Assembly: GCF_008329705.1 (NCBI RefSeq)
Contig: NZ_VTSX01000006.1
Location: 124,001-188,000, forward strand
Direction of reading: 5' to 3'
Length of the DNA stretch: 64,000 nucleotides
From: Chryseobacterium sp. SN22
GTDB taxonomy: Bacteria; Bacteroidota; Bacteroidia; Flavobacteriales; Weeksellaceae
The notes under the pieces are model-generated. The model was not told the origin of the DNA, did not search any database, and was given only the letters and a program-made list of their open reading frames with translations. Positions within the stretch are counted from its first letter, which is position 1, and the number at the start of each line of letters is the position of its first letter. This document shows, piece by piece, positions 17,936-26,934 of the stretch. Made by a program: the position numbers and the translations under genes.

Positions 17936-18531
17936 TGAATACAATTCTCCCGCGCAGCGGAACAGCCTTTATGCTGAGAAAAGGCGAACGGCTGAAAATT
18001 ATCGACATCAAAGGCGAACAGGTTTCAGATTTTACATGCTTCAATCTTGATGATCCGAAAGAATACCTTTCTTCAGGACGTACCATTGATTATGCAGAAA
18101 CCATTTTCCTGACTACAGGGCATCCTTTTTATTCCAACCGGAGCAATATTATGTTTAATATTATCGAAGACACGGTAGGCCGTCATGATTTCTTACTGAC
18201 TCCCTGCAGTGCCGATACTTTCCGGATTATTTACGGGGATGAAAATCCTCACCGGGGATGTTTCGGAAATTTGTGTGAAGCACTGGAACCATTCGGTATT
18301 GATCCCGATACGATCCCGATCTGCTTTAATGTATTCATGCATGTGGCTGTAGACGGCGAAACCGGTAAAATCAGCGTATTGCCGCCGAAAAGCAAAGAAG
18401 GAGATTACATCATCATTGAAGCGGTTATGGATCTGATCGTAGGGATGACGGCCTGCTCAGCAGAAATGTCGAACAACTATTCTTTCAAGCCGATCGGCTA
18501 TTCCATTCTGAAGAATGAAACTGCAGAATAA
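17935..18531 (+). CDS. DUF1989 / urea-carboxylase-associated family protein
   Basis: A 198-residue protein matching DUF1989: LRKGERLKIIDIKGEQVSDF (about 15-34), the SSGRTIDYAETIFLTTGH segment, DENPHRGCFGNL, and CSAEMSNNYSFKPI near the C-terminus. Family members include the two subunits of carboxyguanidine deiminase (urea carboxylase-associated proteins), which act next to guanidine carboxylase. No carboxylase is present here; instead it is translationally coupled to a GntA-like hydroxylase, so it may process the hydroxylated guanidino product. That is an inference. Confidence 0.78.
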   Translation: MNTILPRSGTAFMLRKGERLKIIDIKGEQVSDFTCFNLDDPKEYLSSGRTIDYAETIFLTTGHPFYSNRSNIMFNIIEDTVGRHDFLLTPCSADTFRIIYGDENPHRGCFGNLCEALEPFGIDPDTIPICFNVFMHVAVDGETGKISVLPPKSKEGDYIIIEAVMDLIVGMTACSAEMSNNYSFKPIGYSILKNETAE

Positions 18532-18564
18532 TAATACTCTTTAATTTTTTTAATATAAATCTGT

Positions 18565-18595
18565 AAACAGCCTCTATCCTGGAGGCTGTTTTTTG
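18565..18595 (+). terminator. Terminator of the GntA-DUF1989 pair
   Basis: Stem AACAGCCTC / GAGGCTGTT (18566-18574 and 18582-18590), 7-base loop, T-tract 18589-18594. Confidence 0.85.
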
Positions 18596-19067
18596 TTTTA
18601 AGGGAATAAGCTCAACCTTTGCCCATATATTTTATGGTGAGTGCTTCGGCTCTGGTCAGCCACCAGGATTACTGTTATTGGTATTGAAAAATCTCCTACA
18701 GATGGAAAAGATTTTATTAGATTGCGTTTTGTCATCCCATAGGATCCGGATATAGTATTAGAACGCAATATGTAAATTACTCTTACGGAAATCATAGATC
18801 GATGCATTCAATGATAAAGTGTATGGATAAGTGCATGTCATTAAAAACTCCGTTTTTTTATAACGTGCTTTAAAATATTTCAAAGTTTGGTTTGGGCAAG
18901 CCCGTAATTCGATTTATTTAACCACCACGTCAGTTCAAGTAGTTTTTTACAGCGCAGGAGGAAAATGTATCGAGAACCTTTAATCAGGACATTCGATTTA
19001 ATCCGGAAACTTCTCGATAAAATTTTTTGAAAACTTAATCGAAATGACGTTCAGGACAAAACAAAAA
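18596..19067. other. Gap, nothing recognised
   Basis: About 470 bases between the terminator and the convergent universal stress gene. No supported gene, repeat or hairpin was seen. Confidence 0.4.
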
Positions 19068-19985
19068 TCATCCCGGGAACGGCAGGGTAATGTCGTAGCC
19101 AAGGCCTTCTTCAGGATCTGTTTTGGTACTTGTCTGGTTAGGGTCTTTAAAGAACAGCAAAGGAACCGAAGTCCGGTTAATAATCCGCTTCAGAAAATTT
19201 TCCGAAAAAAAGGATTTCCAGTTTTCTTCGTCCTGATAGTTCAGGATAATCAGATCAAATTCGGAATCGTTGGAAACCTTTGAAATTTCCAAAGCTTTAT
19301 CGTTGCTTACAATAAAGGAGGCATTGTATTCGATATTGCTTTTTCTGAGTTCTTTTCTGAGGCCGATATAAGCTTTCCGGATGTCTGCAAACTGCTGTTC
19401 AGGCGAAATTCCCAAAAGGCTGATGGTGCCTTTGTTTTTTTCGGCAATCAGCTTGGAAAGGTCGAACTTTTCATGCAGCTTGTCCAGCACCCTTACAGGC
19501 ACAAGAATCTTTTTAAAATTCAGCTGATGCGAATCCGCCGGCACCAGCAATACCGAACAGTTGGCAGCGGTAAGAATCTGGTAAGAAGCAGATCCCAGGA
19601 TCAGTTCTTTAATGCCCTGTTTTCCGGATGCTCCCGTAATGACAAGGTCTACCGATTCTTCCTGTATCGTTTTGTTGATGCTGTTGATCAGCGTATCATT
19701 TCCTGTTACTGTAGTACAATCCGTAAAATCATACTGCCGGTGCAGCTGATCTTTAATAAGATTCAGGCTGGCCTCCACCTTTTCGAAATTCTCATCGATG
19801 GTCTCTTTACCCACAACCTGTCTTCCGGTCCTGTCGATAATAAAAAAACTGCTGAAGTTATAAAAAAGGATGACCCGGGCATTGTGGCGTTTGGCCATAT
19901 GAACGGCTACTTTTACGGCCTGGTCGGATCTTGGAGTAAAATCTGTTGCTACTAAAATGGTTTGTATGCTTATAAAATCTTTCAT
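19068..19985 (-). CDS. Tandem universal stress protein (UspA family)
   Basis: A 305-residue cytosolic protein made of two Usp domains. The first (about 5-150) is complete: IQTILVATDFTPRSDQAVKVAV at the start and LVITGASGKQGIKELILGSASYQI with the G-x(9)-G-S pattern near its end, the region that binds ATP in some members. The second (about 155-285) is more diverged: FKKILVPVRVL opens it, but its C-terminal motif is degenerate (LIILNYQDEENW). Tandem Usp proteins act in stress survival; no partner gene is nearby. Confidence 0.85.
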   Translation of the reverse strand: MKDFISIQTILVATDFTPRSDQAVKVAVHMAKRHNARVILFYNFSSFFIIDRTGRQVVGKETIDENFEKVEASLNLIKDQLHRQYDFTDCTTVTGNDTLINSINKTIQEESVDLVITGASGKQGIKELILGSASYQILTAANCSVLLVPADSHQLNFKKILVPVRVLDKLHEKFDLSKLIAEKNKGTISLLGISPEQQFADIRKAYIGLRKELRKSNIEYNASFIVSNDKALEISKVSNDSEFDLIILNYQDEENWKSFFSENFLKRIINRTSVPLLFFKDPNQTSTKTDPEEGLGYDITLPFPG

Positions 19986-20530
19986 AGTGATCTGGCTGGT
20001 TAACCAAGTTACAGATAATTTTAAAGAAAACAGGTATCAACTTAATTAGTGTGGTATCTTTTACCGGCAGTCGGCGCACTGATCTTACCATCTAAACAAC
20101 TAATTTTTATTAATATTAATGTTTGTTTTGATGGTACTGGATTTATTTTCAATTAGTTAAATAGCGTAAAATAAAGAGGTGGAGAAAATAAATCATAATT
20201 TAAAGAGTTGATTTAACATGATAAAAGACAATATCATTTAATAATCAATTTTAACTGTGGCTTTAGCAGGAAAAAGCTTCCAGCCTCCAGCTTCGCTTTT
20301 CAAGTCCGTTCATCAGATTCTACTTCCGGTTCATGTTTATATTATTTTAATTAAAATATTTTATGGTTAATAATTTTTAAAAAATAGCTATATTTAGATA
20401 AATATTATACTTTTCCGGCCTGTTGTATGCTGATTTAATTTCGTTCATTTATTTTAATTATGCGGACGATCTGACCCGGGAGACGGCAACAGAACAATTC
20501 ATTACTCAGAAAATTCATTAAAATATTGAT
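19986..20530. other. Divergent gap upstream of usp and the XDH-family operon
   Basis: About 545 bases without a gene. It must hold the divergent promoters, but no full consensus pair was found. At 20268-20310 lies a short GCTTCCAGCCTCCAGCTTC element related to sequences at about 31185-31230 (inverted) and 57110-57165. Confidence 0.4.
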
Positions 20531-20998
20531 ATGGTATCATTAAATATTAACGGAAAAATCCATACGTTGGATGTCAGCGAAGACATGCCGATTTTGTGGG
20601 TGCTCAGAGATATCGTAGGCCTTACCGGGACCAAGTTCGGATGCGGCGTCGCTCAGTGCGGTGCGTGTATGGTGCATCTGGACGGCGAGGCGGTAAGATC
20701 CTGCATTACCAAAGTAAAAAGAGCGGTAGGAAAAAAAATCATCACTATTGAAGGACTTTCGCAGCACAATAACCATCCGGTTCAAAAAGCCTGGCAGGAA
20801 ATCGATGTGCCGCAGTGCGGTTATTGCCATTCCGGACAGATTATGGCGGCTGCCGTCCTGCTCAGGGAAAATCCTTCACCGACAGACGAGGATATCGATC
20901 TGGCGATGGCCGGGAACTTATGCCGTTGCGGGACCTATTCCCGTGTCCGGAAAGCCATAAAAGCCGCTGCGGATTTACAAAAAAAAGGAACGGTTTAA
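20531..20998 (+). CDS. (2Fe-2S) subunit of a xanthine-dehydrogenase-family oxidoreductase (IorA-like)
   Basis: A 155-residue two-cluster iron-sulfur subunit. The plant-ferredoxin-type cluster is ligated by cysteines in [16 protein letters not shown] (about 37-52) plus the cysteine of SCITKVK, and the second cluster by CGYCHSGQI and [15 protein letters not shown]. The shape matches the small subunit of isoquinoline 1-oxidoreductase. It has no signal of its own and is presumably exported with the Tat-bearing large subunit encoded two genes on. Electrons probably pass through it to the cytochrome encoded next. Confidence 0.9.
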   Translation: MVSLNINGKIHTLDVSEDMPILWVLRDIVGLTGTKFGCGVAQCGACMVHLDGEAVRSCITKVKRAVGKKIITIEGLSQHNNHPVQKAWQEIDVPQCGYCHSGQIMAAAVLLRENPSPTDEDIDLAMAGNLCRCGTYSRVRKAIKAAADLQKKGTV

Positions 20999-21014
20999 TT
21001 TGAAACGAAAGATT

Positions 21015-21647
21015 ATGATAACATTTTTCAAAAAGATAAAAATAAAACCGGGACATCTGTTTCAGGGATTCTTCGTGGTGGCTATTTCTGCCAGTGCCTT
21101 CGGAATGGTAAGCCGGAATGTGAGCAAAACCTATTCTCCCGTTTCCGTAATAAAAAAAGACAGCATCGCTTCGGTAAAAGCATTCGGTGAAGTGTATAAA
21201 GTACTCATGAGCCCGCGCTGCCTCAATTGCCATCCGGCAGGGGATATTCCTTTGCAGGGCGACGACAGCCATGTTCACCAGATGTATCCGCAGCGCGGGC
21301 CAGACGGTAAAGGCCTGTACGCGATGAAATGTGCCAACTGTCATCAGGATGAAAATACGCCGGGACTGCACATGCCGCCCGGAAATCCGAAGTGGCATCT
21401 TCCGCCGGCCGATATGAAGATGGTCTTCGAAGGAAAGACCGCCCGTGAGCTGGCCAAACAGCTACTCAATAAAAAAGAAAACGGCAACAAAAATATAGAA
21501 GATCTCATCAAGCATGCCGATGACGGTTTGGTACTGGCAGGTTTCAACCCGGCAGACGGACTGAAGAAACCGCCTTTAACCCACGCGCAGTTTAAAAAAG
21601 CCTGGATCACATGGTTAACCACCGGAGCCTATGCTCCTGCTAAATAA
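21015..21647 (+). CDS. Membrane-anchored/periplasmic diheme c-type cytochrome
   Basis: A 210-residue protein with an N-terminal hydrophobic segment (about 18-35) and two CxxCH heme-attachment motifs, CLNCH (69-73) and CANCH (106-110). I chose ATG 21015 over an upstream TTG at 21000 because it sits directly before the basic and hydrophobic export signal. It lies between the iron-sulfur and molybdopterin subunits, so it is the likely electron acceptor, replacing the FAD subunit of soluble XDH-type enzymes. Confidence 0.82.
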   Translation: MITFFKKIKIKPGHLFQGFFVVAISASAFGMVSRNVSKTYSPVSVIKKDSIASVKAFGEVYKVLMSPRCLNCHPAGDIPLQGDDSHVHQMYPQRGPDGKGLYAMKCANCHQDENTPGLHMPPGNPKWHLPPADMKMVFEGKTARELAKQLLNKKENGNKNIEDLIKHADDGLVLAGFNPADGLKKPPLTHAQFKKAWITWLTTGAYAPAK

Positions 21648-21656
21648 TACAGGAAT

Positions 21657-23804
21657 ATGTCTAAAGAAACAGATTTTTCAAGAAGAAAATTCCTGCAGCT
21701 GGCAGGACTGGGAGGGGCCGCTTTATGTCTGGGGATATTTCCCGGAATTTCAAAAGCATCCGTCATTACAGAAGGTGCTGCTTTGGCAGAAAATTTCGAA
21801 ATGAATGCATGGATTATCATCAATACGTCAGGCAGGATTTCACTGGTGGATCACCGGGCGGAAATGGGACAGGGTTCCTATCATTCCGTGCCGCAGATTA
21901 TTGCAGAAGAACTCGAAGTGGATCTCAGCCAGGTGGACGTGATCTTTGCGCAGGGAAGTACGAAATACGGAAGCCAGATCACCGGAGGAAGCTCTACGAT
22001 CAGGACTTCCTATAAAAACCTTTTGAAATTAAGCGCCACCGCACGCGAAATGCTGCGTCGGGCAGCGGCAAAACGGTGGAATGTTCCGTTGTCGGAATGC
22101 GTTGCCCGAAGCGGAAATATCATTCACGAAAAAACTTCCAGGAAGTTCCATTACGGCGAGCTGGTTGCGGAAGCCTCCAAACTTACCCCTCCTGAAAAAG
22201 TGGAGCTCAAACAACGTTCGGAATATAAAATTATCGGAAAACCGGTTAAAAGAATAGATACCCATTTAAAAACAAACGGAGCTGCCGTATTCGGCCTGGA
22301 TAAAAGACTTCCGGGGATGCTTTTCGCATCTGTAGAACGTAATCCGCGACTTCGGGGAAAGGTGGCAAGCTTTGACGATTCTCAGACCCGTAAAATAAAA
22401 GGGGTGAAAGACGTCATCAAAGTCATCATGAAAGTCTGGGATACCGACCGTGAAGGGGTGGCAGTGATTGCAGATAACAGCTGGGCGGCCCTTGAAGGCC
22501 GGAAAGCTTTAAAGGTAGTCTGGGACGATTCCGGGTTTGAGCATGTGAATACCCAGGCTATTTATAAAAAACATCAGGAATTGCTCCTGATGGAAGAAGG
22601 GCTCACCGCCAAGGAACAGGGCTCTGTAAATGTAACGGCTAACGGAAGCAGAAAGAAAATTGAAGCGGTTTACACCACCCCATACCAATCGCATCTTGCC
22701 ATTGAGCCGATCAATTGTATTGCCCATTACCAGAAGGATAAAATCGAAATCTGGGGACCAATCCAGGCTCCGGACTGGATCCAGAAAGATGTGGCCAAAG
22801 CATTTAATATCGATGCAAAAAATGTAACCGTTAACATGACCTTCCTGGGCGGGGGCTTCGGAAGAAAAGCTTTTACCGACTTTCCCAATGAAGCGGTAGC
22901 CATTTCCAAAAGGATCAATGCACCGGTACAGGTAGTCTGGTCACGGGAAGATGATGCAACCCAGGGACCTTTCAGGCCCGGAGTTTCCTACCGTGGAGAA
23001 GGGATTATCGAAAACGGCAAATTAACGGATCTTAAATTCAGAATGGTCGGGCAGAACATCAACCACTGGCAGAGCGGCAAAAAAGGAAGCGCTAACCCCA
23101 GCACGACGGAAGGCTTCATGGAACCGTATTTTAAGACCATTAAAAATATAAAATTTTCAGACATTCCTTTTGAAACGCCTGTACCGGTATTGTGGTGGAG
23201 ATCCGTTTATGCTTCTACCAACGGTTTTGCCTATGAAAGTTTCATGGATGAAATTGCCCGCAGTATGGGCATGGATTCCCTGGAGTTCAGAAGACAGTAT
23301 ATGGAGGACGAAAGGACCCGGAAGCTGATTGATAAACTTAAACAGGTCAGCCAGTGGAAGAGCAGCGGACTGCAGGAAGGGTACGGAATTGCCATCACCG
23401 AGTGTTTCAAAAGCACCGTCGGACAGGTCGTTAAAGTATCCAAACGCAAAGGCGGAGGCGTGAAGATCGATAAGGTCTGGGCGGTGATCGACTGCGGCTG
23501 GTATGTTAACCCCGATATTATCGAAGCCCAGGTGGAAGGATCCATTGTCATGGCGTTGGGGGCTACCATGCATGAGCAGACTTTTACCGATGGAAAAGCC
23601 GATCTGACGAACTACAATACCTATCCGTTGCCAAGAATTTACGATATCCCGCCGGTTGAGGTATATATCATGGAAAATAAAGAAGATGCAGGCGGAGTAG
23701 GGGAACCGGGACTGCCGCCGTTTGCCCCGGCATTGGCCAATGCCATTTTCGACCTTACCGGAAAAAGAATAAGGACCCTGCCTTTTGATCTGGCAAAATT
23801 ATAA
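21657..23804 (+). CDS. Molybdopterin subunit of a periplasmic XDH-family oxidoreductase (IorB-like)
   Basis: A 715-residue large subunit. The N-terminus carries a Tat signal, SRRKFLQLAGLGGAAL (8-23, twin arginines 9-10), so the folded enzyme is exported. Cofactor segments include AEMGQGSYHSVPQIIAEEL (about 64-82), TFLGGGFGRKAFTDF and, near the C-terminus, GGVGEPGLPPFAPALANAIF with the catalytic glutamate position. The architecture fits isoquinoline 1-oxidoreductase beta or related periplasmic aldehyde dehydrogenases; the substrate cannot be read from sequence. The gene ends the three-gene operon. Confidence 0.9.
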   Translation: MSKETDFSRRKFLQLAGLGGAALCLGIFPGISKASVITEGAALAENFEMNAWIIINTSGRISLVDHRAEMGQGSYHSVPQIIAEELEVDLSQVDVIFAQGSTKYGSQITGGSSTIRTSYKNLLKLSATAREMLRRAAAKRWNVPLSECVARSGNIIHEKTSRKFHYGELVAEASKLTPPEKVELKQRSEYKIIGKPVKRIDTHLKTNGAAVFGLDKRLPGMLFASVERNPRLRGKVASFDDSQTRKIKGVKDVIKVIMKVWDTDREGVAVIADNSWAALEGRKALKVVWDDSGFEHVNTQAIYKKHQELLLMEEGLTAKEQGSVNVTANGSRKKIEAVYTTPYQSHLAIEPINCIAHYQKDKIEIWGPIQAPDWIQKDVAKAFNIDAKNVTVNMTFLGGGFGRKAFTDFPNEAVAISKRINAPVQVVWSREDDATQGPFRPGVSYRGEGIIENGKLTDLKFRMVGQNINHWQSGKKGSANPSTTEGFMEPYFKTIKNIKFSDIPFETPVPVLWWRSVYASTNGFAYESFMDEIARSMGMDSLEFRRQYMEDERTRKLIDKLKQVSQWKSSGLQEGYGIAITECFKSTVGQVVKVSKRKGGGVKIDKVWAVIDCGWYVNPDIIEAQVEGSIVMALGATMHEQTFTDGKADLTNYNTYPLPRIYDIPPVEVYIMENKEDAGGVGEPGLPPFAPALANAIFDLTGKRIRTLPFDLAKL

Positions 23805-23818
23805 GAATATTTCATTTT

Positions 23819-23852
23819 ACCGGCCGGATTCTTGACGGTCGGTTGCTGTTTT
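23819..23852 (+). terminator. Probable terminator of the IorAB-like operon
   Basis: Stem ACCGGCCG / CGGTCGGT with one G-U pair (23819-23826 and 23836-23843), then TGCTGTTTT; the T-tract is short. Confidence 0.5.
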
Positions 23853-24198
23853 ACTAAGGGTCTATCTAAATTTAACTTTAAGAAGATAATCTCTCCGGAC
23901 GCTGATGATTGGTCAGATACAAATACAATCTACTGAATATGCCTGATCTGCCTAAACAGATTCAAAAGATTCAATTTTATGACAAGGTTTAAGGTTCTGA
24001 TTTCAGGTAAATGCTAAATAAAAGTAATTAGCCTAAATTGGAAAAAGCCTCTAATAATCAGGATGATGATAAGCTGTTGTGTTGGGTGACTTTCATTTTC
24101 GCGATCACATTTAACAGTTTTTTCAGGCAGCAACCGGGATTAGCTTAATTTTTGATACCTTATGGTCATCCGGTGAAATAATGAACGGAAATTCGTTT

Positions 24199-24218
24199 TG
24201 CCATTGCCTGTAATGGCA
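24199..24218 (+). promoter_or_regulatory. Inverted repeat before xdhC
   Basis: Perfect 7-bp dyad TGCCATT / AATGGCA with a 6-base loop, 25 bases before the xdhC ATG. It may be an operator or a leader hairpin. The rest of the 440-base gap shows nothing clear. Confidence 0.4.
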
Positions 24219-24243
24219 TTTGTAAGACCGAACCGAATACCTT

Positions 24244-25368
24244 ATGAAAGAAATCAATGACATAATACAGGCTTACCAAAATGCAAAAGCGGCAAATAAA
24301 AAGACAGCTTTGGCAACAGTGGTCAAGGTCGAAGGCTCTTCGTACCGGCAGCCCGGAGCCCGAATGCTGGTAACCGAGGACGGTGAACTGACGGGCGCGA
24401 TCAGCGGAGGATGCCTGGAAGGAGATGCTTTAAAAAAAGCGCTGCTCGCCATTCACCAGCAGCAGAACAAGCTGATTACCTACGATACCAGCAATGAAGA
24501 AGACTCGGATTTCGGGGTACAGCTCGGCTGTAACGGCATTGTGCATATTTTATTTGAGTTTATAGACTATGATCAAAACCATGCGGTAGACTTGCTGATC
24601 AGGGCTACGGAAGAACGCCGGGATTCGGTGCTGACCTGTCTTTTCTCATTGGAGAGAGGACAAACCCAGATCGGAACGGTTCTTTTTTACAGTCAGCATA
24701 CAGTCTGGCCCAAAAGCCATCATCTGGATCATTTAATTCAGGATGTAGAAAAAGTTTTTGAAAGCCGGTTGTCTGCTGTTAAAAGCATTGTTCATGAAAA
24801 TGTTTCGTGTGAAGCGTTGATCGAATACCTTCCACCTGTCATATCCCTGGTTATCGCAGGCGCCGGAAATGATGTGAAACCGCTCGTAGAAATCGCATCC
24901 GTCATGGGTTGGGAAACAACGGTAGGAGAAGGCCGCGTAAGCCATGCTACGGAAAAACGGTTTCCCTTGGCGAAAACGGTAAAAGTGGTCGGTGCCGAAG
25001 ATTTTTTAAACGAAATCGTTGTGGACGAATATACCTTTGTGGTATTGATGACCCACAATTACCGGTACGATCTTACGGTCTTAAAAAATATGCTGAGCCG
25101 TGACAACCGCTACATAGGTGTTCTGGGTCCGAAATCAAAGCTGAACCGTATGCTCAGTGACCTGGCGGAAGAAAATACTGAGGTTTCCGAAGAGCAGATG
25201 CAGAGGATCTACGGGCCTGTCGGACTCGATATCGGGGCGGAAACCTCGGAAGAAATAGCCCTGTCCGTTGCTGCTGAAATCAAAGCGGTGCTGGAAGGGA
25301 AAAAAGGAAATTCATTGCGATACAAAAAAGATAAAATTCACCACGCCATCAGTGGTGATCCCCAATAA
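24244..25368 (+). CDS. xdhC: XdhC/CoxI-family molybdenum cofactor sulfuration and insertion factor
   Basis: A 374-residue protein. XdhC proteins bind the molybdenum cofactor, work with a cysteine desulfurase to install the sulfido ligand, and deliver the cofactor to XDH-family enzymes. Evidence is KVEGSSYRQPGARMLV (about 28-43), SGGCLEGDALKKAL, and a C-terminal Rossmann part starting LVIAGAGNDVKPLVEIAS (about 203). It opens the cofactor operon, lies between two XDH-family enzyme operons, and its stop is one base from the moaA start. It may serve both enzymes. Confidence 0.88.
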   Translation: MKEINDIIQAYQNAKAANKKTALATVVKVEGSSYRQPGARMLVTEDGELTGAISGGCLEGDALKKALLAIHQQQNKLITYDTSNEEDSDFGVQLGCNGIVHILFEFIDYDQNHAVDLLIRATEERRDSVLTCLFSLERGQTQIGTVLFYSQHTVWPKSHHLDHLIQDVEKVFESRLSAVKSIVHENVSCEALIEYLPPVISLVIAGAGNDVKPLVEIASVMGWETTVGEGRVSHATEKRFPLAKTVKVVGAEDFLNEIVVDEYTFVVLMTHNYRYDLTVLKNMLSRDNRYIGVLGPKSKLNRMLSDLAEENTEVSEEQMQRIYGPVGLDIGAETSEEIALSVAAEIKAVLEGKKGNSLRYKKDKIHHAISGDPQ

Positions 25369-25369
25369 T

Positions 25370-26350
25370 ATGATTACGGATACATTCGGACGCGTCCACG
25401 ACTACCTCAGGATTTCACTCACCGACAACTGCAATCTCCGGTGTTTCTACTGCATGCCGGATGAGAAACATGCCTTTGCGCCGGCTTCCAGGCTGATGCA
25501 GCCTGACGAGATTGAAACAATTGCCAAAATTTTCGTAGCTGCCGGGATTAAAAAAATTAGACTGACCGGCGGAGAACCGCTGGTACGGAAGGACGCACCG
25601 CTGATTCTGGAAAAACTGGGAAAACTGGGCATCGAACTGGCCATTACCACCAACGGGGTTCGGGTAAAAGAACTGTTGCCGCAACTGTTGGCCGCGAAAG
25701 TAAAAACCGTCAACATCAGTCTGGATACCCTGGATCCGGCAAAGTTTCATAGAATCACACGAAGAGATCTTTTTGATAAAGTAAAAGAAAGCATTGCCGT
25801 TTTACTGGAAAATAATTTCCGCGTAAAGATCAATGTGGTGATGATGAAGGACCTCAATGACAAAGAAATCAATGATTTTGTTGAAATGACCCGGCATCAC
25901 AATATAGAAGTACGGTTTATCGAATTTATGCCGTTTAGCGGTAACCGGTGGACCAGCAACCAGGTCGTAACGCTGGAAGAAATTCTTAGTGAAGTACAAA
26001 CTAAATACGATCTCACCGCGTTACCCCATGAAGCACATGATACGGCAAAAAGATTTAAAATACCGGGATTCACCGGTAATTTTGCCGTTATCAGTACAAT
26101 GAGTGCTCCGTTTTGTTCTTCCTGCAACAGGATCAGGTTAACGGCAGACGGGAAGCTTAAAAACTGCCTGTTTTCAAAAGGGGAAACCGATCTTTTGTCC
26201 GCATTACGGGAAGGAGAAGATATTAAACCATTGATTCAGTCAACTATTATTGCTAAAGCCAAAGCACTGGGCGGTCAGTTTGAAGGCTTATTCCAGAATA
26301 TTGATGCCGCGAAAATCGAAAACCGCAGCATGATAACCATCGGAGGATAA
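25370..26350 (+). CDS. moaA: GTP 3',8-cyclase MoaA
   Basis: A 326-residue radical-SAM enzyme catalysing the first step of molybdenum cofactor synthesis with MoaC. The SAM cluster cysteines are C21-x3-C25-x2-C28 (CNLRCFYC), the second cluster is ligated in CSSCNRIRLTADGKLKNC, and the protein ends in the functional Gly-Gly (ITIGG). I start it at ATG 25370, one base after the xdhC stop, because the 34 residues upstream overlap xdhC and are not family sequence. It overlaps mocA by one base. Confidence 0.95.
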   Translation: MITDTFGRVHDYLRISLTDNCNLRCFYCMPDEKHAFAPASRLMQPDEIETIAKIFVAAGIKKIRLTGGEPLVRKDAPLILEKLGKLGIELAITTNGVRVKELLPQLLAAKVKTVNISLDTLDPAKFHRITRRDLFDKVKESIAVLLENNFRVKINVVMMKDLNDKEINDFVEMTRHHNIEVRFIEFMPFSGNRWTSNQVVTLEEILSEVQTKYDLTALPHEAHDTAKRFKIPGFTGNFAVISTMSAPFCSSCNRIRLTADGKLKNCLFSKGETDLLSALREGEDIKPLIQSTIIAKAKALGGQFEGLFQNIDAAKIENRSMITIGG

Positions 26351-26934
26351 TGGAAGATAAAGCAGCAATCATCATCCTGGCAGCAGGAAATTCATCCCGG
26401 TTGGGCGAGCCCAAACAACTCTTGCCTTATAAAGGAAAAACCCTGTTACGTCATACCGCCGACGAAGCCTTATTGGTAACCCCAAAAGTGCTTATAGTAA
26501 CGGGAGAAGAAAATCCGGATATCACAGAACAGATTACCGGCTTTCATTACATCCGGAATGAAAGCTGGGCGGAAGGCATGGCCTCTTCCCTCAAAACCGG
26601 ATTGCAGGAAACTTTACAACGTTTTCCGGAGACAGAGCAGTTTATTTTTACGGTTTGCGATCAGCCTTTTATCAGTGCTTCTGTTTTCGAAGCTTTAATT
26701 GAGAAAAAAAGCACTTCACCGAAAGGAATTGTGGCATCGGCTTATGCAGAAACATTAGGCGTTCCGGTGCTTTTCAGCGGTTCTTATATACAAGAATTAT
26801 TAAACCTGAAAGGTCAGGAAGGAGCCCGGAAGCTGATTCAGCAACATAAAGATGATACCGATTCTATATCATTTGAGCAAGGCTCATGGGATATTGACAC
26901 CCCTGAAGACTATAAAAAAATAATCAATCCATGA
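26350..26934 (+). CDS. mocA: MocA-like molybdenum cofactor cytidylyltransferase
   Basis: A 194-residue nucleotidyltransferase. The N-terminal motif IIILAAGNSSRLGEPKQLLPY (about 8-27) has the GEPKQ variant typical of MocA, which makes the cytidine dinucleotide cofactor used by XDH-family enzymes, rather than MobA. VCDQPFISASV holds the metal-binding aspartate, and the end WDIDTPEDYK fits the family. It is coupled to moaA by a one-base overlap and to moeA by four bases. Cytidylyl transfer also suits the two XDH-type enzymes nearby. Confidence 0.85.
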   Translation: MEDKAAIIILAAGNSSRLGEPKQLLPYKGKTLLRHTADEALLVTPKVLIVTGEENPDITEQITGFHYIRNESWAEGMASSLKTGLQETLQRFPETEQFIFTVCDQPFISASVFEALIEKKSTSPKGIVASAYAETLGVPVLFSGSYIQELLNLKGQEGARKLIQQHKDDTDSISFEQGSWDIDTPEDYKKIINP

